Shown piece by piece: positions 33,244-43,683 of a DNA stretch of 64,000 bases (the stretch's first letter is position 1; every line of letters begins with the position of its first letter). The position numbers and the translations under genes are program-made. Source of the stretch: Ricinus communis (taxonomy: Eukaryota > Streptophyta > Magnoliopsida > Malpighiales > Euphorbiaceae); NCBI RefSeq assembly GCF_019578655.1, contig NC_063257.1:26367939-26431938 (forward strand), in the 5' to 3' direction. Below the pieces are notes generated by a model, which saw only the letters and a list, made by a program, of their open reading frames with translations, did no database searches and had not been told where the DNA came from.

Positions 33244-33395
33244 GGTATAAAGTGAGCCATCTTACTAAATCGATCCATAACAACGATTACACTATCTCGG
33301 CCCTTCCTAGTCCTAGGCAATCCAAGTACAAAATCCATACATAAATTTGTCCAAGGAACATCAAGAATAGGCAAAGGAGTATTTAACCCATGGAT
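33244..33395 (-). pseudogene. Ty3/gypsy integrase core fragment
   Basis: The minus strand has an open run of about 48 codons containing [29 protein letters not shown] and [10 protein letters not shown]: the start of the gypsy integrase core with the first catalytic aspartate. It is too short to be seen as an independent reading frame with a start. It lies between two oppositely oriented LTR-C pieces and is a scrap of a lost element. Confidence 0.8.
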
Positions 33396-33851
33396 TACAA
33401 TTTAGACTTAGCCATAAAATCATAATTTACATAACTCATATAGATGGGCCTCATAACATAAGCCAGGTTAGACCGAAAGTCTTTATATGCTCCAATTCAG
33501 CTTCTTTGGTCTTTTTAAGCCCAATTAAATTCTTTCAAGCACAATAAACTGAATTAGATTAATAAGCCTTTAACTTAAATCCAATTCTTCAAGCCTTGAT
33601 ATATCCTTAGCCTAAATGTCTTGGATAAGCTCATTGACTTATAGCTTGAATTGAACTAGGACTCCTAGTTGAATTAAGATTCCTTTCATTATTTGAACTC
33701 CTAATATCATCAGGACTCCTTGCAGGATTAGGATTCCTAGTGGAGTGAGGCCTCCTTATTGGATTAGAAATCCTTGAGCTAGTAGGATTTGCATTATCAA
33801 GACTCCTTGTTGGAGTAGAATTCATTGTGCTAGTTTGGCTCATATCATTCC
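33396..33851 (-). mobile_element. LTR-C, minus copy, truncated at its 3' end
   Basis: From AGCCATAAAATCATAATTTAC to GCTAGTTTGGCTCATATCA. Contains the NP-R-rich frame (33631-33855). With 32533-33243 it forms an inverted LTR pair around the integrase scrap. Confidence 0.7.
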
Positions 33852-33875
33852 CCATTTCTTCTTGTGTGTCATCAT

Positions 33876-34118
33876 CTAAGGCCGGCTTATCATCACTATC
33901 ATCACCTTAACCTCACCATAATCATTAAGACATTGAAGCTTATATGGATGTGGGTGTGGTATTGTAAGGAGGCCCAATATACTAATCAAAAGAGTACTTA
34001 CAACATTAGTGCAACTTCCACTATCAATAATCACATTACACGCCTTGCCTTTTACGTGAAATCTTGTGTAAAACAAGTTGTCCCTTTGTCGCTCATGGCA
34101 ATCTTTTCGATAGTACAT
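33876..34118 (-). pseudogene. Gypsy retropepsin fragment fused to leader
   Basis: The open minus-strand stretch reads YRKDCHERQRDNLFYTRFHV, then CNVIIDSGSCTNVVST with an intact DSG, then PHPYKLQCLNDYGEVKV, and is cut at 33876. The second half of the protease is missing. The upstream leader attaches directly, as in the copy at 19321. Confidence 0.8.
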
Positions 34119-34467
34119 CTCTCACACATAACTCACGTGCTTAACACTTAAAACAAATCAAAATTAAAATGACACGACAAGTAGAACACAAAACTAGACT
34201 CAATGAACACGATTAAGCCAAAACATAACAAAGAAAATGTAAGAACAAGATGTAATGGAGAATAACTAACCTTAATGAATGAATAACAAAAAGGACAGAA
34301 TTAAAATACCAAAATGATATTATTTTTTTAACTTTAGAACTCTAACAATTGACTTAAACAAAGAACTAATAACATGAACTGAATTATAAGAAAAAGAATA
34401 AAGAAACATAAGAAATCAGAATTGAGTAATGAAAATATGAAAGGATAAAACTTGATCTAGAGCCAAA
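34119..34467 (-). other. Leader of the LTR-C element
   Basis: Non-coding, homologous to 18961-19320 in reverse. It lies between PBS and protease with no Gag; the same deletion structure occurs in both copies. Confidence 0.7.
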
Positions 34468-34479
34468 GCTCTCATACCA
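34468..34479 (-). promoter_or_regulatory. Primer-binding site, tRNA-Met type
   Basis: The minus strand reads TGGTATGAGAGC, one change from the common TGGTATCAGAGC. It is 2 nt from the LTR edge at 34482. This shows LTR-C belongs to an element with a different primer class from LTR-A and LTR-G. Confidence 0.75.
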
Positions 34480-34481
34480 AA

Positions 34482-35394
34482 TGATATGGAACCTCCATGA
34501 ATAAGCTTGAGACCCCTTTTGAATTGCGAACTCCCAACACATTAACACGAAAACCCTAAGAACCAATTCGGTTGAACCCCTAAGAAATGTTAGAAATTAG
34601 ATTACTTAGACAGATAATCAAGAATTAGAATTTAGAAAACTTATTCCTAAATCCCAAATTCAAAACACTCCACAAGAAGATGATAAATCTACTTGAATGT
34701 TTCTTAAGCATGCATTCTACACAAGAACACAAAGACAAAGCAAACAAGCATTAAGGTAAAATACCAATTATCATTCAACTTTTAACTTAATTCCCATATC
34801 AAGTTTCATACTCGCCTTATATAGGCCTTAGAAAACTCTAAATCTTAACTAATAAGGGTTTACATCTCATATAGGATAAAGATAACCATCCTAACTTAAA
34901 GAGATAACTTAAACAAAGTCCTAACTAGGGTAAATAACATGTGCAACCGCCCAACTTAAGTATAGCAACCTTAATTTACTTAAGTCATGCATATGGGCCT
35001 TAAAACATAAGCTAAGTTAGGTCCAAATTCTTCATATGCAATTCAGCAGCTTTAGTCTTTTTGAGCCCAAATAAAAGATTAATTAAGCCCATTAAACACT
35101 TGCACTTGTAATACATTAAGTTGAGTTGGGCCTTCACTTAAACTAAAGCCTTGAACTCCTTGTAATTCTTCTTGGGTGGAATTCATAAGGCCTTGCATGT
35201 GTTGAATTAAGGCTTGTTAATACTTCTTGAATCTTGATCTAGCTATTGGGCCTTGAGGCAATTGTATTGGATCTAGCCTCAATAGCTTGACTTTGATCTT
35301 GGGCTTCAAGCTTTGGCCACACTCCTCCATGCTCTTGCTCATCTTCATCAAGTCCATCTTCATGAAATCCATGTGATGAGGTTGGTCCATATCA
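34482..35394 (-). mobile_element. LTR-C, 5' LTR of a minus-strand element
   Basis: 913 bp, plus strand TGATATGGAACC...GGTCCATATCA. Its inner edge abuts the PBS. The outer edge interrupts the RT of a plus-strand gypsy copy that continues at 35395. The U3 end (35217-35394, minus strand) reads as polyprotein-tail-like text with QGPIARSRFKKY. Antisense TATATAGGCCTTAG marks the promoter region at about 34818. Confidence 0.8.
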
Positions 35395-36222
35395 ACTGCC
35401 TTTAAGACTAAGTATGGTTTGTATGAGTGGCTAGTGATGCCTTTTATGCCAACTAATGCCCCTAGTACCTTTATGAGACTTATGAACCATGTTTTGCGTC
35501 CTTTTATCGGCAAGTTTATTGTTTTATATTTTGATGACATATTAGTCTATAGCAATTCCATGCATGAGCATTTAGAGCATCTTAGGACTTTATTTGATGT
35601 CTTGCGAAGAGAAAAGCTTTATGCTAATCTTCGCAACTGTGACTTTTGCAGTCCTAAGGTAGTTTTTCTAGGATATATTGTTAGTGCTAATAGGATTGAG
35701 GTAGATAAAGAAAAGGTAGAGGCTATTACTTTTTGGCTAACACCTAAGAGTGTGAGTGAGGTGAGATCTTTTCATGGCCTAGCTAGCTTTTGTAAGCTAT
35801 TTGTTAGGGATTTTTCCACCCTTGCCACCCCTTTAACTGAGGTTATTAAGAAGCATGTAGGTTTCAAATGGGGAGATGCACAAGAAAGGGCATTTCAGGT
35901 TCTGAAAGATAAATTGATTAATGCTCCTTTACTTACTTTACCTAATTTTGATTCTACTTTTGAGATTAAATATGATGCTTCTGATGTTGGAATTAGAGCT
36001 GTATTGATGCAAGAAGGTAGGCCAATTGCCTATTTTAGTGAAAAGCTTAGTGGTGCAAGCTTATACTATCCCACCTATGATAAAGAGATGTTTGCATTGG
36101 TGCAGGCATTGGAGACATGGCAACATTGTTTATTGCCCAAGGAGTTCGTAATTCATACAGATCATGAGAGCTTAAAGCATTTGAAGAGTCAAAATAAATT
36201 GAACAAAAGGCATGCAACTTGA
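35395..36222 (+). pseudogene. Ty3/gypsy RT (C-terminal half) and RNase H
   Basis: One open frame from within the [50 protein letters not shown] with intact YFDD (35527-35538), [17 protein letters not shown], then RNase [65 protein letters not shown]. The catalytic RNase H residues (D in YDAS, E in DKEM, D in HTDHE) are visible. The N-terminal RT half is lost because the LTR-C element cuts in at 35394. A stop follows at 36220-36222. Confidence 0.9.
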
Positions 36223-36515
36223 AGTTCATTTATAGAGACCTTTCCTTATATGATCAAATATAAGAAGGGTAAAGATAATGTGGTGGCTGATGCACTCTCT
36301 AGGAGGTATGCGTTGAGCAACACACTTCATTCTAAATTGATTAGATTTGAATTGCTTAAAGAACATTATCTTGATGATCCGAATTTGAAAGTATATATGA
36401 TGCATGCAAGCATGGAGCTTTTGATAAATACTATAGGCATGATGGCTACTTGTTTAAGAATAATCGCTTATGCGTGCCTAATTGTTCTATACGTAGATTA
36501 TTTTAAAAGAATCAC
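36223..36515 (+). pseudogene. RNase H tail and linker to integrase
   Basis: Continues from the stop with [29 protein letters not shown] in pieces, the conserved end of gypsy RNase H (VADALSRR), then a frame of decreasing similarity to the usual linker. A further frame change lies before integrase. Confidence 0.8.
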
Positions 36516-37410
36516 ATGAGAGAGGATTGATGGGGCATTTTGGTGTTGCTAAGACTTTAGATATGTTGCATGAGCACTTTTATTGGTAAAATAGGCATGT
36601 TGATGTTGAGAAATATTGTGCCAACTGTGTTGTTTGTTTACGTGCTAAGTCTAAAATTGCGTATTTCTATTTCACCTTGGATTGATGTTTCTATGGATTT
36701 TATCTTAGGATTGCCAAGGTCTAGGCATGGCAATGATAGTATTTATATAGTAGTTGATAGATTTAGTAAAATGGCACACTTTATTGCATGTCATAAAGCC
36801 GATGATGCATCACATATTGCTGATTTATTCCTTAAAGAAGTAGTATGTTTGCATGGCATGCCTAAGGCTATTGTTAGGGATACGGATGCAAAACTTTTGT
36901 CCTATTTTTGGAAGACGCTGTGGACTAAGTTAGGTACTAAACTGTTATTTTCTACTACTTGTCACCCTCAAATGGATGGTCAAACCAAAGTGGTTAATAG
37001 GGCCTTAGGACAATTATTGGATGCTATTATAAAAAAGAATATCAAATCTTGGGAAGATTGCTTACCTCATGTAGAGTTTGCATGTATTAGGAGTGTGCAT
37101 TAATCTATTTATTGTAACCCTTTTGAAGTTGTTTATGGTTTTAATCCACTAACTCCTTTGGATTTATTACCTTTGCCATTACAAGAGAGTGCTAACTTAG
37201 ATTATTCCAAGAAGGCTGAATATGTTAGACAACTTCATGACAAGGTAAGGCAACAAATAGAGAAGAGAAATGAGCAAGCTGCACGTCATCACAACAAAGG
37301 TCAAAAATAAGTTGTGTTTGAACCTACTGTTAGGGTGTGGTTGCATATGCACAAGGATAGGTTTCCTCTTCAAAGGCGTTCTAACTTGTAAGCAAGAGGA
37401 GATCGACCCT
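36516..37410 (+). pseudogene. Ty3/gypsy integrase remnant, catalytic Glu lost
   Basis: An HHCC zinc domain is readable (GHFGVAKT, HEHFYW, then CANC-VVC) with a stop near 36586. The core follows: [84 protein letters not shown]. The catalytic glutamate expected in QTE is lysine (codon 36987-36989). A stop at 37101-37103 is followed by NPFEVVYGFNP, LLPLPLQES and further C-terminal text with more stops. No chromodomain was recognised; sequence breaks into repeat B at about 37410. Confidence 0.85.
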
Positions 37411-37840
37411 TCCAAGAGAATATATAATTTGTGATTTCTTTCCATATCGGATCCAAAAGCCTACCTATATTCTTATTTTGTTTGTTTCTTTTGTGTCACT
37501 CTTTCTAATTTATATATAATATGATGGTTTAGTTTTACTTGGCGAGCATAAACATGAGTGTTAAGTTAAAGCGCATGAAAGCGACAATCATAGGCACCAA
37601 TCCAATGTGTGGAAAAATGCAAAAAAAGATATTAGTTGATCAACTATTCATATCATTTTTCAAATGATTGTAGGTGAATATTTTAGAAGAAAGAGGGAAC
37701 AGCGAGAATCAAGGTAATGCCTAGATATTCTTATTCATGAGATGCACCATTGGGATCTCCATCATAACACAAGGATTGACATAAGGAATCATGGGAGCGC
37801 GATTGACAAGCTTGATTGGTGGCATTTGGGATTACGTAAA
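37411..37840 (+). repeat. Repeat B, partial; twin of the stretch left of LTR-E copy 1
   Basis: From TTTGTGATTTCTTTCCATATCGG, in B order, ending ...GGGATTACGTAAA. From about 37700 it matches 25030-25187 more closely than any other B copy. Confidence 0.8.
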
Positions 37841-39072
37841 AGTCACACCTCATCTCACGTAGCCCGACATGTATATTTAAAACTAAATGCTTTCTAAAAT
37901 CTTTTTAGTTTAGTTGAATTATAACATACTTACCTATGTATATATAATAATGTATTTGAAATCATAATTAGGAAAAATAGATAATTTTTTTTAATATGAT
38001 GTTTCGTTACAATGACAATAACTAGAAATGTCTTTGTTGAACATTATTAAATAAGTTAATATACAAAGTTTGCCTTTAAACATTAACTTTATAACATAGT
38101 CTTTCACATGTACATAACCACCATGGTACGAAACAAGGTTAGATACAAGTTACAATAAGTATGTATATGACTCCTCAGACGAGAATATCTGACCAACCTT
38201 ACTCTCGCCTTTAATCACACTTACTAGCTCAACCACCCACTATCAAGCCTTGCTTCCTGAATAAAATTTATGAAAAGAGTATAATGAATATAAAAATACT
38301 CAAGGAATAGATATACAAGTAGAAAATAATTTAGATAACTGCAAGCAGAAGAAAACCATTTAATTATACAAAATATATAATGTTATACATCAAACTCTTG
38401 AGGCAATTAATCTTTGTTAAGCAAGTAAACACCACCATAAACACTCATACAAAATAGCAATACTAATTATCAACATCATATACTTTAAATGGTATAAAAA
38501 GTCTCATAGATTTTAACCCTCCTCACAACGATTATTACCAATCAGCACTCATTCAAAAACCCACTCTAGGCACATGATGGCTAACCCTTCCTCTGCATCA
38601 GCATGGTCCGACCCATCTCCCTTCACTGGCTTGCAATCAAGTGCGCTATTGTCTAACGCGCATTAACAACCACACACAAATCACATGTGCATATATCAAT
38701 CTAAGCACATTTCAAACATATCACTATGAGGAGGTATTTCTTGAAAATAAAGTACGCTTTCACTCGCTCAAAGGCATTGGATGAATGCTCCTTTTAACAT
38801 TAAAATGAAACTATATCAGACTGCCCCCTAATTTTATGAAATATAATAATGTGCAATCGATGAATTAAGGCTATCAATGTTTGTGCTCATCAAGAAAAAT
38901 CCAAGATCTTTAATTAACATTATATATTGATTAATTAGGCAAACTAAAAGCTGAAATATTCTTATTGTTGAATGGCAAAATCATCACATGTAAAATCCAA
39001 CGAAAACAACCTAGTTTTGTAATTATACTTCAAATTTGTAAAACCAATAGAATATATTTTGAAATAAGTACC

Positions 39073-40578
39073 TGATATGCATTATGTTACACATGTTTAT
39101 ATGCCAAATTACTTGTATGTTTGTGCATATTTATCTCGTTTTATGCTAGAATCACCTGTGTTTTTGTTCCTTTCATGTTTCATGATCATTGATGGACATT
39201 ATGAGTATTTGAGGGTGATACGTGCGAATACGGACCGAAATCCATAAAAATTGAATAAAGGCTTGCATTTCAAGGTTGAGCACGGCCTGGACTCTGGCCG
39301 TGCTGAACCATTGACCTTTGATTCTCAAATATGGCATTTCAGCACAGTTATTGAGGCCACCATGGCCTCTAGCACAGCGCGTGGTGCCTCAGCACTAGCA
39401 AGGGCAAAGTCAGGGATCAAAGGATAAATTTTGGAACTCGGAGGTCCAGCACGGCCTGGACACCGCCCGTGATGACTAGCACGGGCTTGACCACGGCCGT
39501 GCTGAGACATTTATATAGGCAATTTCGATTTCTTTTGTGGGGTTCGGGTTTTCTGACTTTAGATCTCATATACGCGCGTAAGCCACCTCTTTCCAGACTT
39601 CGACGTTTGATTTTTGGAGACTATTTCGCATATCGAAGGACGGATTTCAGTGGTTCAAGCATCACATTGAAGATCAAGAGTGGATTCTGAGGCATTCAAA
39701 AGGCAATTCGAGGTTCATTATTTAGATTTGGAGATTTATGACTATTCATCTAATTTGAAGAAGAAGGGTGTACATGTTTCCAATTTTCTCTTCTGCATTT
39801 GTTATTTATTTTGTTTTATTCGTTACCATGAGTAGCTAAAGCTACTGAACCCATTGGGGTTCCTTTGTTTGTTAGATTGCACTTCATGTCTATGAGATTT
39901 TGATGATCAATGTTTGTATTCTTCTTACTTTTAGTATTAATAAGATATCAAATTATTCATGAGACGTTGTGAATTGTGTTGTTCATATTGCTTTTTGTAA
40001 TTGAGAAATTCATTTAGTAGTTGGAAATTTAAATAGCAAGAACTGGTTAATGATCACTTAGAGATAAGGGTAAATAACTAGCCGGATTAAGAATTAACAA
40101 ATTTTAATAGTAGTAGATTAATCTTAAGGCTAACCTAAAATCAATCGTTAGGAAGAGATTCCGTCGTTTACCTTTTTAGGCTTAGGAATTCGGTGTTCTC
40201 GATAGGGAACTCGAATTCAATTTAATCTAATTTCAATTTAGGAAGAGATTCCGCATACGGGTAATCACAATTGGTAATCGATCTAATTTCTACCTTTGCT
40301 AAAATCCAACTAGCATAGGTCCCCCTTGGGTTTGCTTTCTTTCCTTAATTGTTTCACTAAATCTTTGCAGATTGCTTGGCATTCAGTTAATCATTTAGCT
40401 TGCACCTAGTCATATATTAGTAACTTCATCACTGTTATTTAAGGTTAGATAATATAAGACGCTGGAGTAGTTCTAGGTTCACCCTTTCCCGAGAATACGA
40501 CCTTGATACTAGACATTAGTGCTAGTCTGCATCGATAGGTTCACTGCCTTAGGTTGTAGCTGCATAAATAGCTCATCA
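39073..40578 (+). mobile_element. Solo LTR-A nested in LTR-E copy 2
   Basis: 1506 bp, TGATATGC...GCTCATCA. Flanks GTACC (39068-39072) and ATACC (40579-40583), 4/5. The empty site is visible in copy 1 (GAAATAAGTACTAATCTAAAA near 26425). This is the most complete plus-oriented LTR-A. Confidence 0.85.
39279..39304. repeat. LTR-A hairpin: 9-bp perfect stem, 8-nt loop
   Basis: AGCACGGCC (39279-39287) pairs perfectly with GGCCGTGCT (39296-39304). It is one of several such stems in the GC island, which continues to about 39500. Confidence 0.85.
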
Positions 40579-40687
40579 ATACCAATCTATAATTTAATAA
40601 GATTAAATCACAACTTTAAGTTTCTTTTTTTCAAAGTTCAATATTCAGCTTTCAAATCAAAGAAATTAACTTTGCAAGGGCTTGATA

Positions 40688-43001
40688 TGTAACACCCCCA
40701 TCACATGCTAACCAATAAACGTTAGCCAGGAAGCATACAAGCGTCGTAGAATATATACTACAGGTAGATAGGTCAATATGTAGGTTGTTAAGAATCCAGA
40801 CACAAGGTTATTAACATATAAACATATGATTATACTTAAACATCATTTAACAAGTATTACAAACATCTTCTTATGCCTTATAAGGCATACTTCCATATAT
40901 ATCACATAACTGCATACAAAAATACATCAGGAGGAGACTTCACAAAACTGGTCCAACTTGACAGAACTGCTAAAAGCTAGACTTCGTATACAACCAACGG
41001 ATGCACTACTATTTACAAACCTGAAAAGAAAAATTTTGGAGAGGGGTGAGCATCCAGCTCAGTAAATAAATAAGCAACATAATCTATATCACATACACTT
41101 AATACAATTTCCACCCAATCACATAACTTTCCATGATATTCATAGTTTACGTATAAAGTCATACCATTCTACTCAATTCATTACAACCATCATAGAAGAA
41201 ATACAATTCAACAATTATGGTTAGTTCTCATGGCTTGTGGATCCCCTTTAATGTGCTGCTCCACCTCATCCTCACATATCACACACGTAAGCTGCTCCGC
41301 CTCATCTCACATTATACACTTTTATAGCCTCTCTAGGCTTTAGCCTCCCAAGGCTTTATATATAGATATATATTTTTTTTACAGGGGAATCCACCATTCA
41401 CATGCACATATGCACTTAACATCACAATTCAATCATTTCACTTATATCATATTCAAGCAATAACAATTGTTCCACTCAACACCAACCATTTCCATCTCAT
41501 TCATTCAAACACAACACAATATTAAGCAAACACAACCATTCGTAGAACATTTGATTAAATATATGGATATAGCAAATATTAACTATTTACTTACTCAAAA
41601 TACACTTATTCCTTTAGCATATAAGAACCTCCTTTCTCCACAACTTCCTTTCCAGGCCTTTGAGTACCTGTCAACATATTCATCAATTCACATTTCATGC
41701 ATATTCCAAATATTCATGTAAATGCTAGTTCTAATGCATTACAAGATCATCCCCTCTCTAATTCATATTAACTCTTCCTCTAAGACTCTCAATTATTGTT
41801 TTAATATCATAGAAACATTTTCCATCTAGTTGAATACCAATTTAACTTAAATTAACATCAAATAAATTGCATAAAACTAATCTCCAACATCTCTGTTTTC
41901 TAGACAGAATTTAGTACCAAGGTATATTTATTGCTGCGCAAAATTGGCTTAATACAAAAATCTCATATTAAATAGACATATCCGTCTATGTGTCTAGTTT
42001 CATCTCCAAGAAGAATTACTCAATTCCAACTTCTATAGATTTAATTATTTTCAAATTACTGAGCAAGGGTCATACAGCTAGTTGTACCCGAGCAGCAATC
42101 TGTTTGCTCAATTTAAGCAACCAAAACGGCAAAAATAGCAAAATCACAAAACTACAAAGTTATAGAGGACTCTTTAAAATTTCCATAGACACCAATTAAG
42201 CTTAATTTGGACTTATATAACCCATGTTATGCCTAAAATACAGAACATCAAGGTTGCTGGAATTTTGACAGTTTTCTATCTTAACATACTTAAACTTAAA
42301 TCAAGCTTAATATTTATGCAATCATTCAATACTCTACTAATTCATGATAATCAGACCTTTAATTAATCAATGAGAGCATCAAATGAAGTTTTTCCAATTT
42401 GTAATCAAGAACCCTAATGACAAATTAATAACACTCAAGTAACAACTTACCAATTTCAGCTTTTGGGTTGCTAATATGCTTAAATCCTATAGCTTTAGCT
42501 TGGCTCCTTCAATAGTTGGCAAAATCCTATCTTAATCTTAAGTTTTTCTAGGTATTCCACTGCTCCCTCTTATTCCAAATTTTGTGTTTTTGGCCATGTA
42601 CGAGTTTTAGAGAAATGAAGAGGTAAAATGAGCTTGCTCATGGTTCCAATTTCCAATATTCCTCTCTTAATGCCACCACCTACTAAACTATTTTTATCAC
42701 CCTAAATTAATTCTTACTAACCATATATAGGTACTAACTTTTAATTGTATCTTTTAAGTCCAATCTATTTACCCAACCTTCAACTATTGGTTCAATTAAG
42801 TCTTAAGGCTTAATACACATAACCCAAGTACTTAATCAACTTATCTAAATTAATAATCTAATATCATGCTTCTTATTCTCTACTTATAATTAATATATAT
42901 CTGTTCTCATAAAATAAAAATATCATTGATATACCATCATATGTCCAATGATTAAATGTAAATGCACATAACATGGATGATGAGAAAATGCAGGCGTTAC
43001 A
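40688..43001. mobile_element. LTR-D, 2.3-kb solo LTR with perfect target duplication
   Basis: 2314 bp, TGTAACACC...GGCGTTACA (TG...CA, short inverted ends), flanked by TGATA at 40683-40687 and 43002-43006. The empty site is GGGCTTGATATCTAC in LTR-E copy 1 near 26501. No coding content. The TGTAACACCCC start and the GTGAGCATCCAGCTCAGTAA block are typical of Tekay/Del-type chromovirus LTRs. Internal short frames are not genes. Confidence 0.9.
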
Positions 43002-43145
43002 TGATATCTTCTCATCGAAAGTGGCCTTTAGTCATACCCAACCTGTTCCATAAAATATCTATGTTGCACTTTCATTTTCCTTGCCTTTTTGAACACCTAA
43101 TTCATAAATTTCACTTAGAATTCAACAAAATAATAAGCCTTTATG

Positions 43146-43500
43146 CTCTCCTATCATGCAGCCCCCAAATGGTATGCAAATTATGCTTTTAAACTCAATG
43201 TTACATTCCTATCTTAACAATCATATAGGGTAGATTTTGGGCCAACTTTGAAAAATTATTGGGAATTACATATGAGGTATTTGAGGCTCTTCTTTTGTAT
43301 ACTTCTACTTATTCAAGTCTATAGTATGCAAAAAAAGTTTCACTTCAATTAGATAATTATAGGAGGAGATAAGTGCAATTTCACATGACCAGCTCAGATT
43401 ATCCTGACAGAATGAGCAATAACCTGATTGGTCTGATTCCATAAAGATAAAGACAGAACTAGCACAAACGTAAAACTACAAAATCGTAGACGAATAAACT
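43146..43500. other. Replacement segment inside LTR-E copy 2
   Basis: Between AATAATAAGCCTTTA and CTAACTTTTATTCTTTC, copy 2 holds about 355 bp that do not align with the roughly 450 bp in copy 1. The text (ATAGGGTAGATTTTGGGCC, AGTTTCACTTCAATTAG) is LTR-like and may come from another chromovirus LTR by recombination. Confidence 0.5.
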
Positions 43501-43683
43501 ATTTGAACCCTCTAACTTTTATTCTTTCATCCTAATTCAATCCGCCATCTCTTTTTCATTTCAATTAAGTCCCACTATTATTTATTATTAAACACACTTA
43601 AATACTACCTTAATTCAATTAAGATACTATATGAAAATCCAATGGTAAAAGGATGAATGCATACTTAGAGTACGGGTGTGATA

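Larger units (their letters stand above)
37841..43683. mobile_element. LTR-E copy 2, with two nested solo LTRs
   Basis: Outer parts align with 25188-27268 (for example ACCACCATGGTA, AGGGCTTGATAT, TTCATCCTAATTCAATCC). It is interrupted by LTR-A (39073-40578) and LTR-D (40688-43001). A segment at about 43146-43500 is replaced. It occupies the same site in repeat B as copy 1, so both copies come from a duplication of one insertion. Flanks GTAAA / GTAGA. Confidence 0.75.

Noticed and set aside
34477..35399. LTR-C at 34482 as a solo LTR
   Set aside because: Flanks CCAAA and ACTGC do not match, and the left flank is a tRNA-Met-type primer-binding site.
41467..41721. Short open frames within LTR-D, LTR-E and repeat B as genes
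   Set aside because: They are not conserved between copies, have no recognisable domain and lie in non-coding LTR or satellite sequence.
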